Source: an uncultured Prochlorococcus sp. (lineage in GTDB: Bacteria; Cyanobacteriota; Cyanobacteriia; PCC-6307; Cyanobiaceae). From it: 50,566 nucleotides of DNA. Positions 39,155-48,933 of the stretch are shown here, piece by piece (positions within the stretch are counted from its first letter, which is position 1; each line of letters starts with the position of its first letter). Under the pieces are notes generated by a model. It saw only the letters and a list, made by a program, of their open reading frames with translations, was not told where the DNA came from and did not search any database. The stretch spans positions 1 to 50,566 of the forward strand of contig CACNAI010000006.1 of NCBI GenBank assembly GCA_902618335.1. Reading direction: 5' to 3'. The translations under genes were made by a program, and so were the position numbers.

Positions 39155-39715
39155 ATGGAAGACAAAACGCAGTCTAATCAAGTTCAGGCAACCAGTATTA
39201 ACAGAAATAAAGCTCCTCAAAAAGTTGAAGTTGTAGTTGCTAATCCATCCTCAGGTACAGAAGTTAATATCCTTGGTGAACTATCGATCTTTATTTTGCG
39301 AATTGGTTTTTGTGTATTGATGATTCATCATGGTTTAGAGAAACTTCAGGATCCACAGGGTTTCGCCGAGTTTGTTGTTGGTAAATATTTTCCATTTTTA
39401 CCAGGGGATCCTGTTATCTGGACTTTTGGAGCAGCTATCACCCAATTAGTTTGCCCTTTAGGATTGGCTACAGGGATTTTTGCAAGGCTTTCTTCTCTTG
39501 GCCTTTTCTCTACAATGGCATTCGCGGTCTATTTTCATCTCCTTGATACAGGGCTAGAAGGTTTTCCTCTGGCAGTAGTCGAAGGTCATAATTATGCTTT
39601 TGAATTGTCTTTTATATATGGGGCTATTTCTCTCTACTTTTTATGTGCAGGTCCAGGAAGGCTTTCTTTATTTAGAAAGACTAACAAGATTACATATTAT
39701 CCAAAATCAACATAA
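39155..39715 (+). CDS. DoxX family membrane protein
   Basis: The 186-residue protein has a hydrophilic N-terminus (about 45 residues) and four membrane segments from ELSIFILRIGFCVLMIHHGL onward. GLEKLQDPQGFAEFV, GAAITQLVCPLGLATGIFAR and a final ISLYFLCAGPGRLSL are DoxX-like. The family's role in cyanobacteria is unclear; some members act in sulfur or redox metabolism. It converges with purH, with 1 nt between stops. Confidence 0.83.
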   Translation: MEDKTQSNQVQATSINRNKAPQKVEVVVANPSSGTEVNILGELSIFILRIGFCVLMIHHGLEKLQDPQGFAEFVVGKYFPFLPGDPVIWTFGAAITQLVCPLGLATGIFARLSSLGLFSTMAFAVYFHLLDTGLEGFPLAVVEGHNYAFELSFIYGAISLYFLCAGPGRLSLFRKTNKITYYPKST

Positions 39716-39716
39716 A

Positions 39717-41270
39717 TTAATGCAAAAAATGCCTTTTTTGGGTAAACACCATCGACATTCCTTTAGAATTACACATATCAATACTTTCTTGGTCTCTTAG
39801 GCTCCCTCCAGGTTGGACAATAGCTTTTATACCATACTCATTCGCAAGTTCTACAGTATCTGCAAATGGGAAAAACCCATCGCTTGCCAAGACTGCATCC
39901 GTACATAACTTCCCAGCAGCTTTTAATGCAATTTTTGCTGCTCCAACTCTATTCATTTGCCCAGCCCCAATCCCAATAGTTTTTTGGCCTTTTGCAATAA
40001 CAATTGCATTAGATTTCACGTGCTTACAAATTTTCCATGCAAAATTTAAATCTAAGCTCATTTGATTACTCGGATATTTTTCAGTTACTGAAATCCAACT
40101 TTTAGTTTTTTCTTCACTATCATCAGTGTCTTGAACAAGTAATCCTCCCATTATTGATTTAGTAGAGGTTTGGTTATTTTTGGGAAGTTGATCTTTTGAA
40201 AACTTTAAAATTCTTAAATTTTTTTTGATTTTTAAAATTTCTAGAGCTTCTGCATCAAAAGATGGAGCTACTACACATTCTAAGAAAATATCTTTGAGCT
40301 TAATTGCGGTCTCACTATCTACATTTGAATTAAAAGCTACTATTCCTCCAAAGGCACTAACTGAGTCGCATTCCAAAGCATTCAAAAATGCTTGAGAGGC
40401 TGAATTACTTATTGAGGCCCCACAAGGATTATTGTGTTTTAGAATGACAGAAGCGAATGTTTTTGTTATAGGTTCACCTTTTTCTTCATAGCCAAATTCT
40501 AAAACCGTTGAAAGTGCTGATTCAAGATCCAATAGATTGTTATAACTTAACTCTTTACCTTGTAATTGTTCTGCTGATTTCCATCCAAGATTATTTAAAC
40601 CATACCAAAAAGCTTGTTGATGAGGATTCTCCCCATATCTTAGGGTTTTGATTAGTGGATAAGATTCAATATATCTAGATGATTGCAAACCTTTCTCTTT
40701 ACTTATCCAATTTGATATTGCAGTATCATAGTCAGCTGTATGTTGAAAAGCTTCAAGGGCTAATCTTGATTTGTATGTTTCATTTAACTCTCCTTTTTTA
40801 TTTTCTTCAAGAAATTCTTTATATTGGCTAGGATCGACTAAAACGGAAACATCTTTATGATTTTTAGCAGCAGAACGAATCATTGATGGCCCTCCGATAT
40901 CGATATTTTCAATAGCATCTTCCCAGTTAGATCCCATTTGTACAGTTTTCTTGAAAGGATATAAATTGACAACTACCAAGTCAATTAGTTCAAGATTATT
41001 AGCTTCTACATCTCTTTGATGTTCCTTATCAGTTCTTTTAGCTAATATTCCTCCGTGTATTTTTGGATGTAATGTTTTAACCCTTCCTCCAAGAATTTCT
41101 GGAGAATTAGTAAAATCTGCAACTTTAATAACTGGAATTTTTGCCTCCATTAAATGTTTGGCAGTTCCTCCGCTTGATAGAATTTTATAATTAAATTGTT
41201 CTATCAATTCCTTACAAAAAGGAACTATATTTTTTTTATCAGAGACACTTACTAAAGCTAATGGAGACAT
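39717..41270 (-). CDS. purH: Bifunctional AICAR transformylase / IMP cyclohydrolase
   Basis: It performs the last two steps of IMP synthesis. The 517 residues contain the N-terminal MGS-like cyclohydrolase domain (ALVSVSDKKNIVPFCKEL, SSGGTAKHL, RVKTLHPKIHGGILAKR) and the transformylase domain with KTLRYGENPHQQAFWY near 209, VILKHNNPCGASIS near 276 and an ending SDGFFPFADTVELANEYGIK plus PGGSLRDQE. Length is normal. Confidence 0.98.
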   Translation of the reverse strand: MSPLALVSVSDKKNIVPFCKELIEQFNYKILSSGGTAKHLMEAKIPVIKVADFTNSPEILGGRVKTLHPKIHGGILAKRTDKEHQRDVEANNLELIDLVVVNLYPFKKTVQMGSNWEDAIENIDIGGPSMIRSAAKNHKDVSVLVDPSQYKEFLEENKKGELNETYKSRLALEAFQHTADYDTAISNWISKEKGLQSSRYIESYPLIKTLRYGENPHQQAFWYGLNNLGWKSAEQLQGKELSYNNLLDLESALSTVLEFGYEEKGEPITKTFASVILKHNNPCGASISNSASQAFLNALECDSVSAFGGIVAFNSNVDSETAIKLKDIFLECVVAPSFDAEALEILKIKKNLRILKFSKDQLPKNNQTSTKSIMGGLLVQDTDDSEEKTKSWISVTEKYPSNQMSLDLNFAWKICKHVKSNAIVIAKGQKTIGIGAGQMNRVGAAKIALKAAGKLCTDAVLASDGFFPFADTVELANEYGIKAIVQPGGSLRDQESIDMCNSKGMSMVFTQKRHFLH

Positions 41271-41303
41271 TATGGGAAAGTTTACTTACTTAAGAATATA
41301 AAC

Positions 41304-41918
41304 ATGAAATACGACATAGATCATGAATTTGTCTCGATTAGCTCTCAAACAGCAACTCATAGAATAATTCTGACACATGGTTGGGGAGCCGATGCAGATG
41401 ACCTTTTAGCACTTGGGAAGGAGATCACAGAAAAAATAAATCTTGATTTCGAAGTAATTTCTTTGAGAGCACCTGGATTACATCCAAGTGGTCAGGGCAG
41501 ACAGTGGTATGGTTTGTACCCACATGATTGGAAAGGTGCTGAGGTTGAAGTAAATAAACTGCTAGGCACATTAAAAAAATTTGATACTGATCATATTTCA
41601 CTAAGAAAAACAATTTTGTTAGGTTTCTCTCAGGGAGCAGCGATGGCAATTGATGCAGGTTTTAAATTAAATTTAGGATTAATTGTTTCTTGTAGCGGTT
41701 ATCCTCACCCAACCTGGCTTCCAAAAAATCAATGTCCACCATTAATCATCAGTCATGGATTATATGACGATGTAGTGCCTATAGAAGCTTCAAGATTTAT
41801 TTATGAAAAAGTTAAAAAAAAGTCTTCTAACTTTTGTGAACTAATAGAATTTGATGGATTTCATGAAATTGATTTAAATTTAGTTAATATTATTAGTTCA
41901 AAGATGAGTATTTTTTAA
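41304..41918 (+). CDS. Phospholipase/carboxylesterase-type alpha/beta hydrolase
   Basis: A 204-residue serine hydrolase with ILTHGWGADADDLLALG (oxyanion-hole region), the nucleophile elbow LLGFSQGAAMA (GxSxG), HGLYDDVVPIEAS (acid), and DGFHEID (His). It resembles bacterial carboxylesterase/acyl-protein thioesterase proteins (Abhydrolase_2). The substrate is unknown. Its stop overlaps convergent DUF3155 by 4 nt. Confidence 0.88.
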   Translation: MKYDIDHEFVSISSQTATHRIILTHGWGADADDLLALGKEITEKINLDFEVISLRAPGLHPSGQGRQWYGLYPHDWKGAEVEVNKLLGTLKKFDTDHISLRKTILLGFSQGAAMAIDAGFKLNLGLIVSCSGYPHPTWLPKNQCPPLIISHGLYDDVVPIEASRFIYEKVKKKSSNFCELIEFDGFHEIDLNLVNIISSKMSIF

Positions 41919-42283
41919 ACAAAAGCATATTCGTATTCTTCGATCTCTTCCCAATCATCCGCGGTTAGTTCCAAACCTTCAAATATTTTTTCTTCACCAA
42001 TTCCTTCAACTACATGTTTTAGTGATGGAAATAAAAAATGATTTTCTTCAGCATATTGAGCACTAAATAATCCTTTTTCTCCCCAAAAAAACCTATCAGT
42101 AGTATGTTCATTTCTTCTGACGTTAAAAACTGAAGGAGCAGATAACTCATTTTCAGCTATAAATCTTCTTGCAGCGGTAACTGGTTTATGTTTGCCAGTT
42201 TCGATATGATAAATAGGTACATGTGCCATGACTCTTTGACCAGCTAGTCTTCTTCTACTGATTCTTTTTCTTTTTTTTGACAT
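41915..42283 (-). CDS. DUF3155-type conserved protein
   Basis: A 122-residue protein with a strongly basic start (MSKKRKRISRRRLAGQRVMA), then HVPIYHIETGKHKPVTAARR and a very acidic end (ADDWEEIEEYEYAFV). This matches the cyanobacterial DUF3155 family from memory. The basic N-terminus suggests RNA or DNA contact, but that is inference. The upstream 250 nt shared with the kinase gene hold several hairpins. Confidence 0.82.
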   Translation of the reverse strand: MSKKRKRISRRRLAGQRVMAHVPIYHIETGKHKPVTAARRFIAENELSAPSVFNVRRNEHTTDRFFWGEKGLFSAQYAEENHFLFPSLKHVVEGIGEEKIFEGLELTADDWEEIEEYEYAFV

Positions 42284-42310
42284 TGATTGGTACTCCTGAA
42301 ATTATTAATG

Positions 42311-42452
42311 AGATTAGTCTTATTTATTTTTACTAATCTTATATCTGTGATTTTGAATTCACTTTAATTACATAGAGGACCCATCAACCTCTGATGTAGC
42401 TTAAAATATGATCAAATGTTCATATTTAGGGCTGGCAAAAAAAGTCAGACCA
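42311..42452. promoter_or_regulatory. Gap with several inverted repeats between DUF3155 and the histidine kinase gene
   Basis: Four stem-loops are visible: agattagt / actaatct (42311-42318 and 42332-42339, 8 bp); cat-agagg / cctct-g-atg (42371-42396); aaatatga / tcatattt (42404-42411 and 42420-42427, 8 bp); and a weaker ggctg / cag-a-cc stem (about 42430-42451). The first lies in the DUF3155 leader. Together they suggest a structured RNA or regulatory leader; no known family was recognised. Confidence 0.4.
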
Positions 42453-42534
42453 CTTTAAATATCTTAATACTTTTTTCAGATTTTACAAGCCCTTTTCAAA
42501 TTTTTCCGAATAAATACTCAAAATTTTATTAATT

Positions 42535-43683
42535 ATGAATCTATCTAAAAAATTTGAAGAACTAATTTTTAAACAGTTAGAGAGTTTTAGTTGTTCCATG
42601 GGAGTGACTCATTTAGTGATGTATCTTGCTTCAGCTAAACAAGGGTCTAAAGCTTCTTTTGTAATGATTGGTCAATGGCCTAATGTTGATAGGCTATTAG
42701 TACCTATAGAAGATGATCCTTTACTAAAAGTTTCTTCTCCTAATAGAAGGTGGTACCCTCTGCAAGAAAACGATATTCTTTTAGGAGTTCTTAGGGTGGA
42801 AACTGATTTTGAGGGAGGTAATTGGCCACTTTCTCTCGATTCAAGATTGAAAGCTCTTTCAATATCTCTAGCTAAATGCGTCTCTATAGAGTTAGAACGT
42901 CAAAATAACAATGAAGAAATTAATTATTTAAAAAATCAGGTCAATGTCATAATTCATCAATTGAGGAATCCATTGGCGGCCCTTAGAACATATGCAAAAT
43001 TACTAATAAAAAGACTTGGTTCAGATGGTGATTCAATTGCAATAGTAGAACAAATGATGATAGAGCAAAAACAAATTAATCAATATATGAAATCTTTTGA
43101 GCAATTAAATTCACCTATTCAACCTCCTCTTGAAATTGGAGAAGAAAGATTATTATTGCCACCAAATTTAGATAATAAGAAGATAATAACTATCCAAAGT
43201 TTATTGAGGCCAATTTTGGAAAGAGGGAAAGCTAATGCGAAATTAGAAAATAGAAATTGGACTGAACCTTCGTTTTGGCCAGATTGGACTCTAGTTCCAA
43301 TAGAAGCAAAATATAGTGTAATTGCAGAAATCGTAGCCAATTTACTTGAAAATGCTTTTAAATATGCCCAAAATGACGCTGAGATTGGAATCGCCGTTAC
43401 AAGCCAAGGACTTTGTATATTTGATGATGGAAAAAAAATAACCAAAAATGAAAATGAGAAGATTTTTCAAAAGGGTTTTAGAGGATCTGCCTCAAAGAAG
43501 AAGGAGGGCACCGGTGTTGGACTTTTTTTAGCACGAAAATTAGCAAAGCAAATTGGAGGAGACTTGAATTTGCTCCAAAAGTCATCAATTTATGAAGTTG
43601 AAGAATTAAAAGATCTTAAGAAGAAAAATATTTTCTATTTAAAAATTCCTATAAAAGAATTGCATACAAAAATAACATTGTAG
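42535..43683 (+). CDS. Two-component sensor histidine kinase without receiver
   Basis: The 382-residue protein has a GAF-like N-terminal sensor part and a HisKA block, NVIIHQLRNPLAALRTYAKL (phospho-His near 142). The ATPase region holds the N box EIVANLLENAFKYAQND, a G1-like FDDGKKITKNENEKIF and G2 GTGVGLFLARKLAKQIGG. There is no membrane segment, so it is soluble. It resembles the cyanobacterial Hik2/chloroplast sensor kinase (CSK) group, a tentative link. No response regulator is adjacent. The 3' end overlaps convergent cobS by 35 nt. Confidence 0.85.
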   Translation: MNLSKKFEELIFKQLESFSCSMGVTHLVMYLASAKQGSKASFVMIGQWPNVDRLLVPIEDDPLLKVSSPNRRWYPLQENDILLGVLRVETDFEGGNWPLSLDSRLKALSISLAKCVSIELERQNNNEEINYLKNQVNVIIHQLRNPLAALRTYAKLLIKRLGSDGDSIAIVEQMMIEQKQINQYMKSFEQLNSPIQPPLEIGEERLLLPPNLDNKKIITIQSLLRPILERGKANAKLENRNWTEPSFWPDWTLVPIEAKYSVIAEIVANLLENAFKYAQNDAEIGIAVTSQGLCIFDDGKKITKNENEKIFQKGFRGSASKKKEGTGVGLFLARKLAKQIGGDLNLLQKSSIYEVEELKDLKKKNIFYLKIPIKELHTKITL

Positions 43684-44389
43684 TTTCGACTAGTACAATA
43701 CTCGCACCGCATGCATCTCCATTGAAGCCTCTAAGTTTATCCCCCAGTATGTTTGGGATAGAAAAACTCAGAAAAATACCAATTAAAATAAGAAATAAAA
43801 ATTTAATTAATATTGCTCTGGATGTAATTGAAAATAATTGGTATACAACGAAAATTGAGAGAAAAATAATTGAAATCACAGATTCTTGTTTAAATCCATT
43901 CCAAAACTTTTTATGACTAATAGATTTTTTCTTATAACTTATATATTTAAAATTTTCTATAAAAAATAAATTTGAAAATCTTCCCCAAAATAAACATATT
44001 GGCAAAACAATCATTATTTGGTTTTGAATTTTAAGTATGCAAGCAATTTGAATTAAGGTTATAAAAACTAAAGATTGAACTCCAAAGGATCCAACCTTAC
44101 TATCTTTCATAGCTTTTAAACGTTTCTTTTTTCCGGCAAAAATACCATCAAAAGTATCCATTAAACCATCTAGGTGTAGACCACCAGTAATTAAATATCC
44201 TGAAGCTAAACAAATTAATGTAGATGCATAAATGGACCAAGAGTTTGCTCTAAAAAAAATAAAAATATAACTCTGTATTGTTCCAATAAAAAATCCTAAA
44301 GGTGGTGCAAATTGTGCAATATTTGTAAATTCGGGACTAATTAAAGGTATCTTTGGAAATGTCGTGTAGAAAATCCAAGATCCTGCCAA
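43649..44389 (-). CDS. cobS: Cobalamin (5'-phosphate) synthase
   Basis: CobS joins the nucleotide loop to adenosylcobinamide-GDP in B12 (or pseudo-B12) synthesis. The 246-residue protein has several membrane segments. The block GYLITGGLHLDGLMDTFDGI followed by FAGKKKRLKAMKDSKVGSFG holds the catalytic acidic residues of the family. I used the TTG at 44389. The frame is open about 33 nt further and has an ATA-AAA nine nt upstream, so the true start may be non-standard. Confidence 0.92.
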   Translation of the reverse strand: MAGSWIFYTTFPKIPLISPEFTNIAQFAPPLGFFIGTIQSYIFIFFRANSWSIYASTLICLASGYLITGGLHLDGLMDTFDGIFAGKKKRLKAMKDSKVGSFGVQSLVFITLIQIACILKIQNQIMIVLPICLFWGRFSNLFFIENFKYISYKKKSISHKKFWNGFKQESVISIIFLSIFVVYQLFSITSRAILIKFLFLILIGIFLSFSIPNILGDKLRGFNGDACGASIVLVETTMLFLYAILL

Positions 44390-44486
44390 ATTTTTTATTA
44401 AATATTTTTTGATGAGATAAAAATAGATTCAATATTAAATAATAGGGTAAATTAATAAAAAGGATCAAAAAATTTTATAATTTATC

Positions 44487-45605
44487 GTGTTTAAATTTGA
44501 AATTACTTCGAGTTGCAGTAATACAGGGGCAAGAACTGGTATATTTCATACCCCAAATGGTCAGGTAAATACTCCAAGATTTATGCCAGTAGGTACTTTG
44601 GCCACAGTTAAGGGAATTTCATCTAAACAGTTAACCTCTACAGGATCAGAAATGATTCTCTCAAATACCTTTCATCTTCATTTACAACCTGGAGAAAAAT
44701 TAGTTAAAGAATCTGGTGGAATACACAAGTTCATGAATTGGTCTAAGCCTATTCTTACTGATTCAGGAGGATATCAAGTTTTTAGTTTAGCCAAATTGAA
44801 TAATATTTCTGATAAAGGTGTGGAATTTAAAAATCCAAGAGATGGTAGTAATGTTTTTTTATCTCCTGAAAAAGTAATGCAGATTCAAATGGATCTTGGC
44901 TCGGATGTTGCGATGGCTTTTGATCATTGTCCTCCCCATACAGCTAACGAAAATGATATTGAGGACTCTTTACAAAGAACTCATTCTTGGTTGCAAAAGT
45001 GTGTTGAGACTCATCAGAAATCCAATCAAGCATTATTCGGAATAGTTCAAGGTGGTAAGTATCCGAGATTAAGAGAATTAAGTGCAAAATTTACAAGTTC
45101 TTTTGATCTGCCTGGAATAGCAGTGGGAGGGGTAAGCGTTGGAGAGGCAGTTGAAGAAATACATAGTGTAATTAATTACGTCCCGAAATTCTTACCAATA
45201 AACAAACCTAGATATTTAATGGGCATAGGCTCTTTGAGAGAAATTTCTTTAGCTGTTGCTAATGGATTCGATATATTTGACTGTGTTTTGCCTACACGAC
45301 TAGGAAGACATGGGACTGCATTTTTTAATGATGAAAGATTGAATTTGCGAAATGCTCGATTTAAAAATGACTTTTCCCCAATAGATAAAACTTGTAAATG
45401 CGAAACCTGTAAGTCTTATTCTCGTGCATATTTACATCATCTAATTAGAAATGACGAAATATTAGGACTCACACTAATAAGTTTGCATAATATTGCACAT
45501 TTAATAAGATTTACTAATTCAATTTCTACATCAATTAAACAAAATTGTTTTACAATTGATTTCGCTCCTTGGAAAACATCCTCTATTGCTCACCATACGT
45601 GGTAA
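44487..45605 (+). CDS. tgt: Queuine tRNA-ribosyltransferase (TGT)
   Basis: It swaps G34 for the queuine precursor in tRNAs with GUN anticodons. From a GTG start the product is 372 residues. PGQUE-type features: [14 protein letters not shown] (catalytic Asp near 90), VGGVSVGE near 211, [16 protein letters not shown] near 263, and the zinc site [17 protein letters not shown]. Whether queuosine is made depends on genes not in this window. psbK follows in the same direction. Confidence 0.96.
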   Translation: MFKFEITSSCSNTGARTGIFHTPNGQVNTPRFMPVGTLATVKGISSKQLTSTGSEMILSNTFHLHLQPGEKLVKESGGIHKFMNWSKPILTDSGGYQVFSLAKLNNISDKGVEFKNPRDGSNVFLSPEKVMQIQMDLGSDVAMAFDHCPPHTANENDIEDSLQRTHSWLQKCVETHQKSNQALFGIVQGGKYPRLRELSAKFTSSFDLPGIAVGGVSVGEAVEEIHSVINYVPKFLPINKPRYLMGIGSLREISLAVANGFDIFDCVLPTRLGRHGTAFFNDERLNLRNARFKNDFSPIDKTCKCETCKSYSRAYLHHLIRNDEILGLTLISLHNIAHLIRFTNSISTSIKQNCFTIDFAPWKTSSIAHHTW

Positions 45606-45638
45606 CGTCTTATCATAATTAATTAATTTATTAAAAAG

Positions 45639-45779
45639 GTGTTCTTTCTATTCAATACATTCGCTGAATTGCCAGAAGCTTACAAGGCTTTTGCTCCAAC
45701 TGTTGATGTTCTTCCACTTATTCCTTTATTTTTCTTTTTGTTGGTTTTTGTTTGGCAAGCTGCAGTTGGATTTAAATAA
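45639..45779 (+). CDS. psbK: Photosystem II protein PsbK
   Basis: A 46-residue PSII subunit read from GTG at 45639 after a good aaaaagg ribosome site: it starts [20 protein letters not shown] and ends [13 protein letters not shown]. The mature protein begins near KAFAP after removal of a short leader, and one membrane segment follows. It is 33 nt downstream of tgt, on the same strand. Confidence 0.96.
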
Positions 45780-45805
45780 ACTTTTATGCGTATAGATAAT
45801 TAGTC

Positions 45806-46810
45806 TTAGAAGGGATTTTCAAGTAAAATTGCATCTCCAGAATTTTCTACTGCACACTCTATAAAATCAGCAATTTTTAAAGCTCTGGAGGCTTGTTCAC
45901 CATCTACTTCGGGTGTTTCTTTGCCTTGAACACATTTAAGGAAATGCTCCAGTTCTGCATAAAGAGGCTCGATAGAGGTTGTACTAACTTCTTCGACAAA
46001 TCCATCATTTCTATAAACTAATTCACCATGCTCTGCTGTATATGATTCGTGGGATTTTCTATGAATTTGTAGAGAGTGATTTAAGAAATCAGTTTCTACA
46101 AGCCCATTTTGGCAATGAGCACTTAAACTTCTAATTTTTTTGTGGCTCATCTTGCTAGCCGTTAAACTTGCAATAACATTATTTTTAAAAACTAAAGTAG
46201 CATTGACATAATCTATTAAACCTTCGCTATTTCTACCTCCAACAGCTGCTAGTTTTTGTATTTTTGAATTTACAAGCTCTAAAACAAGATCAATGTCATG
46301 AATCATTAAATCCATTACCACAGACACATCATTTGCTCTATCAGCATGCGGACTATGCCTTCTTGCTTCCAAAACAACAATTTCCTCGTTATTAACAATT
46401 TTATTTAATTCTCTAAAAGCAGGATTAAATCTTTCAATATGCCCAACTTGTAAAAGACAATTACCTGCATTAGAGGCATCTATTAAAGATTTTGCTTCTA
46501 ACTCGTTAGCTGCAATTGGTTTCTCTATGAGAACATTTTTACTTGCTTTAAGACAATCTAGCCCTACTTTATGATGAAGTAGTGTTGGGACAGCTATACA
46601 GATAGCATCAACTTTCGGAATTAAGTCCTTATAATCCTTGAACCATTCACATTGAAATTGCTCAATAGCTAATTTACCTCTCTCTTCATTTGGATCTGCG
46701 ACCCCAATGAGATTTGCATCTTTGAGTAAACTTAGTACTCGAGCATGATGCCAGCCCATATTTCCTATACCTATGACTCCAACCTTTACGGGTGATGAGG
46801 TTGGTTGCAT
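45806..46810 (-). CDS. Gfo/Idh/MocA family oxidoreductase
   Basis: The 334-residue NAD(P)-dependent enzyme has the Rossmann block KVGVIGIGNMGWHHARVL and the family EKPIAAN motif (NVLIEKPIAANELEAKSL) near residue 95, then a C-terminal alpha/beta domain with DLMIHDIDLVLELV. Members act on sugars, sugar nucleotides or inositol; the substrate cannot be told from sequence. The ATG is at 46810. It follows the CBS-domain gene on the same strand with a 50-nt gap. Confidence 0.85.
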   Translation of the reverse strand: MQPTSSPVKVGVIGIGNMGWHHARVLSLLKDANLIGVADPNEERGKLAIEQFQCEWFKDYKDLIPKVDAICIAVPTLLHHKVGLDCLKASKNVLIEKPIAANELEAKSLIDASNAGNCLLQVGHIERFNPAFRELNKIVNNEEIVVLEARRHSPHADRANDVSVVMDLMIHDIDLVLELVNSKIQKLAAVGGRNSEGLIDYVNATLVFKNNVIASLTASKMSHKKIRSLSAHCQNGLVETDFLNHSLQIHRKSHESYTAEHGELVYRNDGFVEEVSTTSIEPLYAELEHFLKCVQGKETPEVDGEQASRALKIADFIECAVENSGDAILLENPF

Positions 46811-46860
46811 AATTTCAAATCCAAATATTAATTATCATTATCCTCTATTGGTAGCCATAT

Positions 46861-48129
46861 TTAGCTTTTGGGAAAGATTATTTTAACACGATCAATTTTT
46901 GGACCTGACATAGATATAACTTCAAATTTGATGTTATTAAAATCTAAAACGTCGCCAATTTTTGGAACCATTTGAAATTTTTCTAGCAGAAATCCAGCAA
47001 GGGTATGGTAGTCTGCACCTTCTGGAATGGAACATCCTAACTTTTTATTGATATCCATAATTTCTGATTTTCCAGCTATTGACCACTTTTTAGAAAAATT
47101 ATCTAACATTCTCATATCTGAATAAATTCTATTGTTGAGCATTTCCTCTCCAACTATTTCTCCATTCAGATCAGCTGCAGTTATGAGCCCCTCTGTTCCA
47201 CCGTGTTCATCAACTACTAGTAAGAAAGGATTATAGTCTCTGACAATTGGTAATATTTCTGCAAGAGAACATGTTTCTATTATTTTTGTGACTGGTAAAA
47301 GGAAGGGTTCTAATAATGTATTGGCTTCCATTTCACCTTTTGATATTGGCTTAGCTAGATAACGCAAATCTAATACACCTAATACATCATCTAAAGACTC
47401 ATCAATTACAAAGAAGCGAGCATGGCGAGTTTTATCTACTTGTTTCATAAGTTCTGAAAAGGTTATATTTTTTGGCAAAGTTACCATTTCAGATCTTGGA
47501 ATCATTACTTCTTTAACCTGTGTATCTTTTAAAGCAAAAACTCCTTCAAGAATATTCTTCTCATCTGGTTTTAAACCTGTTACGTTATCCGTTTCAATAA
47601 GAGTTTCTAACTCTCCTGCGGATAAACCCGAATTTAAAGAATCCCATTTGTTATTTAAATTGAAGAATCCTAAACAGGCGCTAGCCAAGAATTCTATTAA
47701 CTTAACTATAGGATTCATACCTTTTCGAACGGCATCGAAAATTGTGGTTAACCTTAATGCAGCAGATTCGGGATTACTAATTACTAAAGCTTTAGGAATT
47801 AGTCCAGAAACAAGAGTAACAACTAAAACAACAAATAAAAATAATAGAAGATCATAAAATCTATTTGACAAAATATTGCTTTTCCAATAATCATTTGCCA
47901 GATTATTGCTGAGCCATCCAATTGCGATTAATGAGATTGTTACTCCAAATTGAGAAGCAATTAATGAAGATCTAAAGCGTTTTTGAATTTTTAAAATTGA
48001 AAATGCTACTTTCTTTTTTTCTTCTATTAACCTTAAAACTTTACTTGGCCTTATTAATAAAAAAGAGAGTTCACTCGCTGCGAAAAAAGCTGGGAAAAAT
48101 AAAAGCAATAAAAGTAGAGTTATTTTCAT
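46861..48129 (-). CDS. DUF21/CBS/CorC-domain membrane protein (CNNM/TlyC-like)
   Basis: The 422-residue protein has an N-terminal DUF21 membrane domain (starting MKITLLLLLLFFPAFFAASE), a CBS pair (VKEVMIPRSEMVTLPKN, then LVVDEHGGTEGLITAADLNG) and a C-terminal CorC_HlyC domain (YHTLAGFLLEKFQMVPKIGD). Proteins of this type are Mg2+ or divalent metal transport or sensing factors; the old name hemolysin is misleading. It is followed by the Gfo/Idh/MocA gene. Confidence 0.92.
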   Translation of the reverse strand: MKITLLLLLLFFPAFFAASELSFLLIRPSKVLRLIEEKKKVAFSILKIQKRFRSSLIASQFGVTISLIAIGWLSNNLANDYWKSNILSNRFYDLLLFLFVVLVVTLVSGLIPKALVISNPESAALRLTTIFDAVRKGMNPIVKLIEFLASACLGFFNLNNKWDSLNSGLSAGELETLIETDNVTGLKPDEKNILEGVFALKDTQVKEVMIPRSEMVTLPKNITFSELMKQVDKTRHARFFVIDESLDDVLGVLDLRYLAKPISKGEMEANTLLEPFLLPVTKIIETCSLAEILPIVRDYNPFLLVVDEHGGTEGLITAADLNGEIVGEEMLNNRIYSDMRMLDNFSKKWSIAGKSEIMDINKKLGCSIPEGADYHTLAGFLLEKFQMVPKIGDVLDFNNIKFEVISMSGPKIDRVKIIFPKS

Positions 48130-48148
48130 TCAATGATAAATGAATATA

Positions 48149-48221
48149 TGGGGGTGGCGAGGATCGAACTCGCCTTAGCCAAATTATGAGTTTGGTGCAT
48201 TCACCAGATTGCTACACCCCC
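48149..48221 (-). tRNA. tRNA-Met(CAU), elongator type
   Basis: On the minus strand the acceptor gggggtg pairs perfectly with caccccc, discriminator A. The anticodon loop ctcataa in ccaaactcataatttgg carries CAT. The anticodon stem (ccaaa / tttgg) lacks the three G-C pairs of initiator tRNA. An Ile-lysidine-modified tRNA-Ile(CAU) cannot be fully excluded by eye. Length 73 nt, no encoded CCA. Confidence 0.9.
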
Positions 48222-48362
48222 AAAAGATTTTATGTAATTTTAATTACATTGAATTTCAATATACAATATAGAAATAATATTTCAAAAAACACCTCATTAG
48301 GAAGTTTTTGTGAGATTTCTTTTTTTTCTTCTAATCTTTAAATATAAATTTAACTTTTACTA

Positions 48363-48923
48363 ATGGGCAATTTTTCGGAAAAGTATAATTCAAATAGATC
48401 AAAATTGTTAAAGCAGTTAATTGAAAAATCTTATAAGAAAGGAAACTTCACTTTATCCTCAGGAAAAAAAAGTAGTCATTACTTTAACTGTAAACCAGTA
48501 TCGTTAAATGGAGAAGGCCTAAACTTAATAAGTGATTTATTTTTAGATTTAAAGGATTCAAGGTCAAAAGCTGTAGCAGGATTGACATTAGGTGCAGATC
48601 CTCTTGTTAGTGGACTAATCGTCAAAGCAGCCTCGCAAGGACTAGACCTTAATGGTTTAATAATTCGGAAAGAAATTAAAAAATATGGTACCAAAGCTGG
48701 AATTGAGGGACCTATATTAGAAGAAGGAACTTTGGTAACTGTCTTAGAGGATGTTGTTACAACTGCTGGTTCAGTAATAAAAGCTATAAAAAAGTTAAGA
48801 GAAAATAATTATGTTGTTGAGGAAGTTTTGTCTATAGTTGATAGGCAAGAAGGGGGATGTGAAGCCCTTAACTATGAAAATGTTAAATTAAAGAGTCTTT
48901 TTACAATAAAAGACTTTTTATAA
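48363..48923 (+). CDS. pyrE: Orotate phosphoribosyltransferase
   Basis: It adds orotate to PRPP to form OMP in pyrimidine synthesis. The 186 residues show [34 protein letters not shown] and the PRPP loop [20 protein letters not shown] near 125. Length is typical. It is followed 10 nt later by the ygfZ-like gene, so the two may be co-transcribed. Confidence 0.96.
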   Translation: MGNFSEKYNSNRSKLLKQLIEKSYKKGNFTLSSGKKSSHYFNCKPVSLNGEGLNLISDLFLDLKDSRSKAVAGLTLGADPLVSGLIVKAASQGLDLNGLIIRKEIKKYGTKAGIEGPILEEGTLVTVLEDVVTTAGSVIKAIKKLRENNYVVEEVLSIVDRQEGGCEALNYENVKLKSLFTIKDFL

Positions 48924-48933
48924 TTATCAAAAA

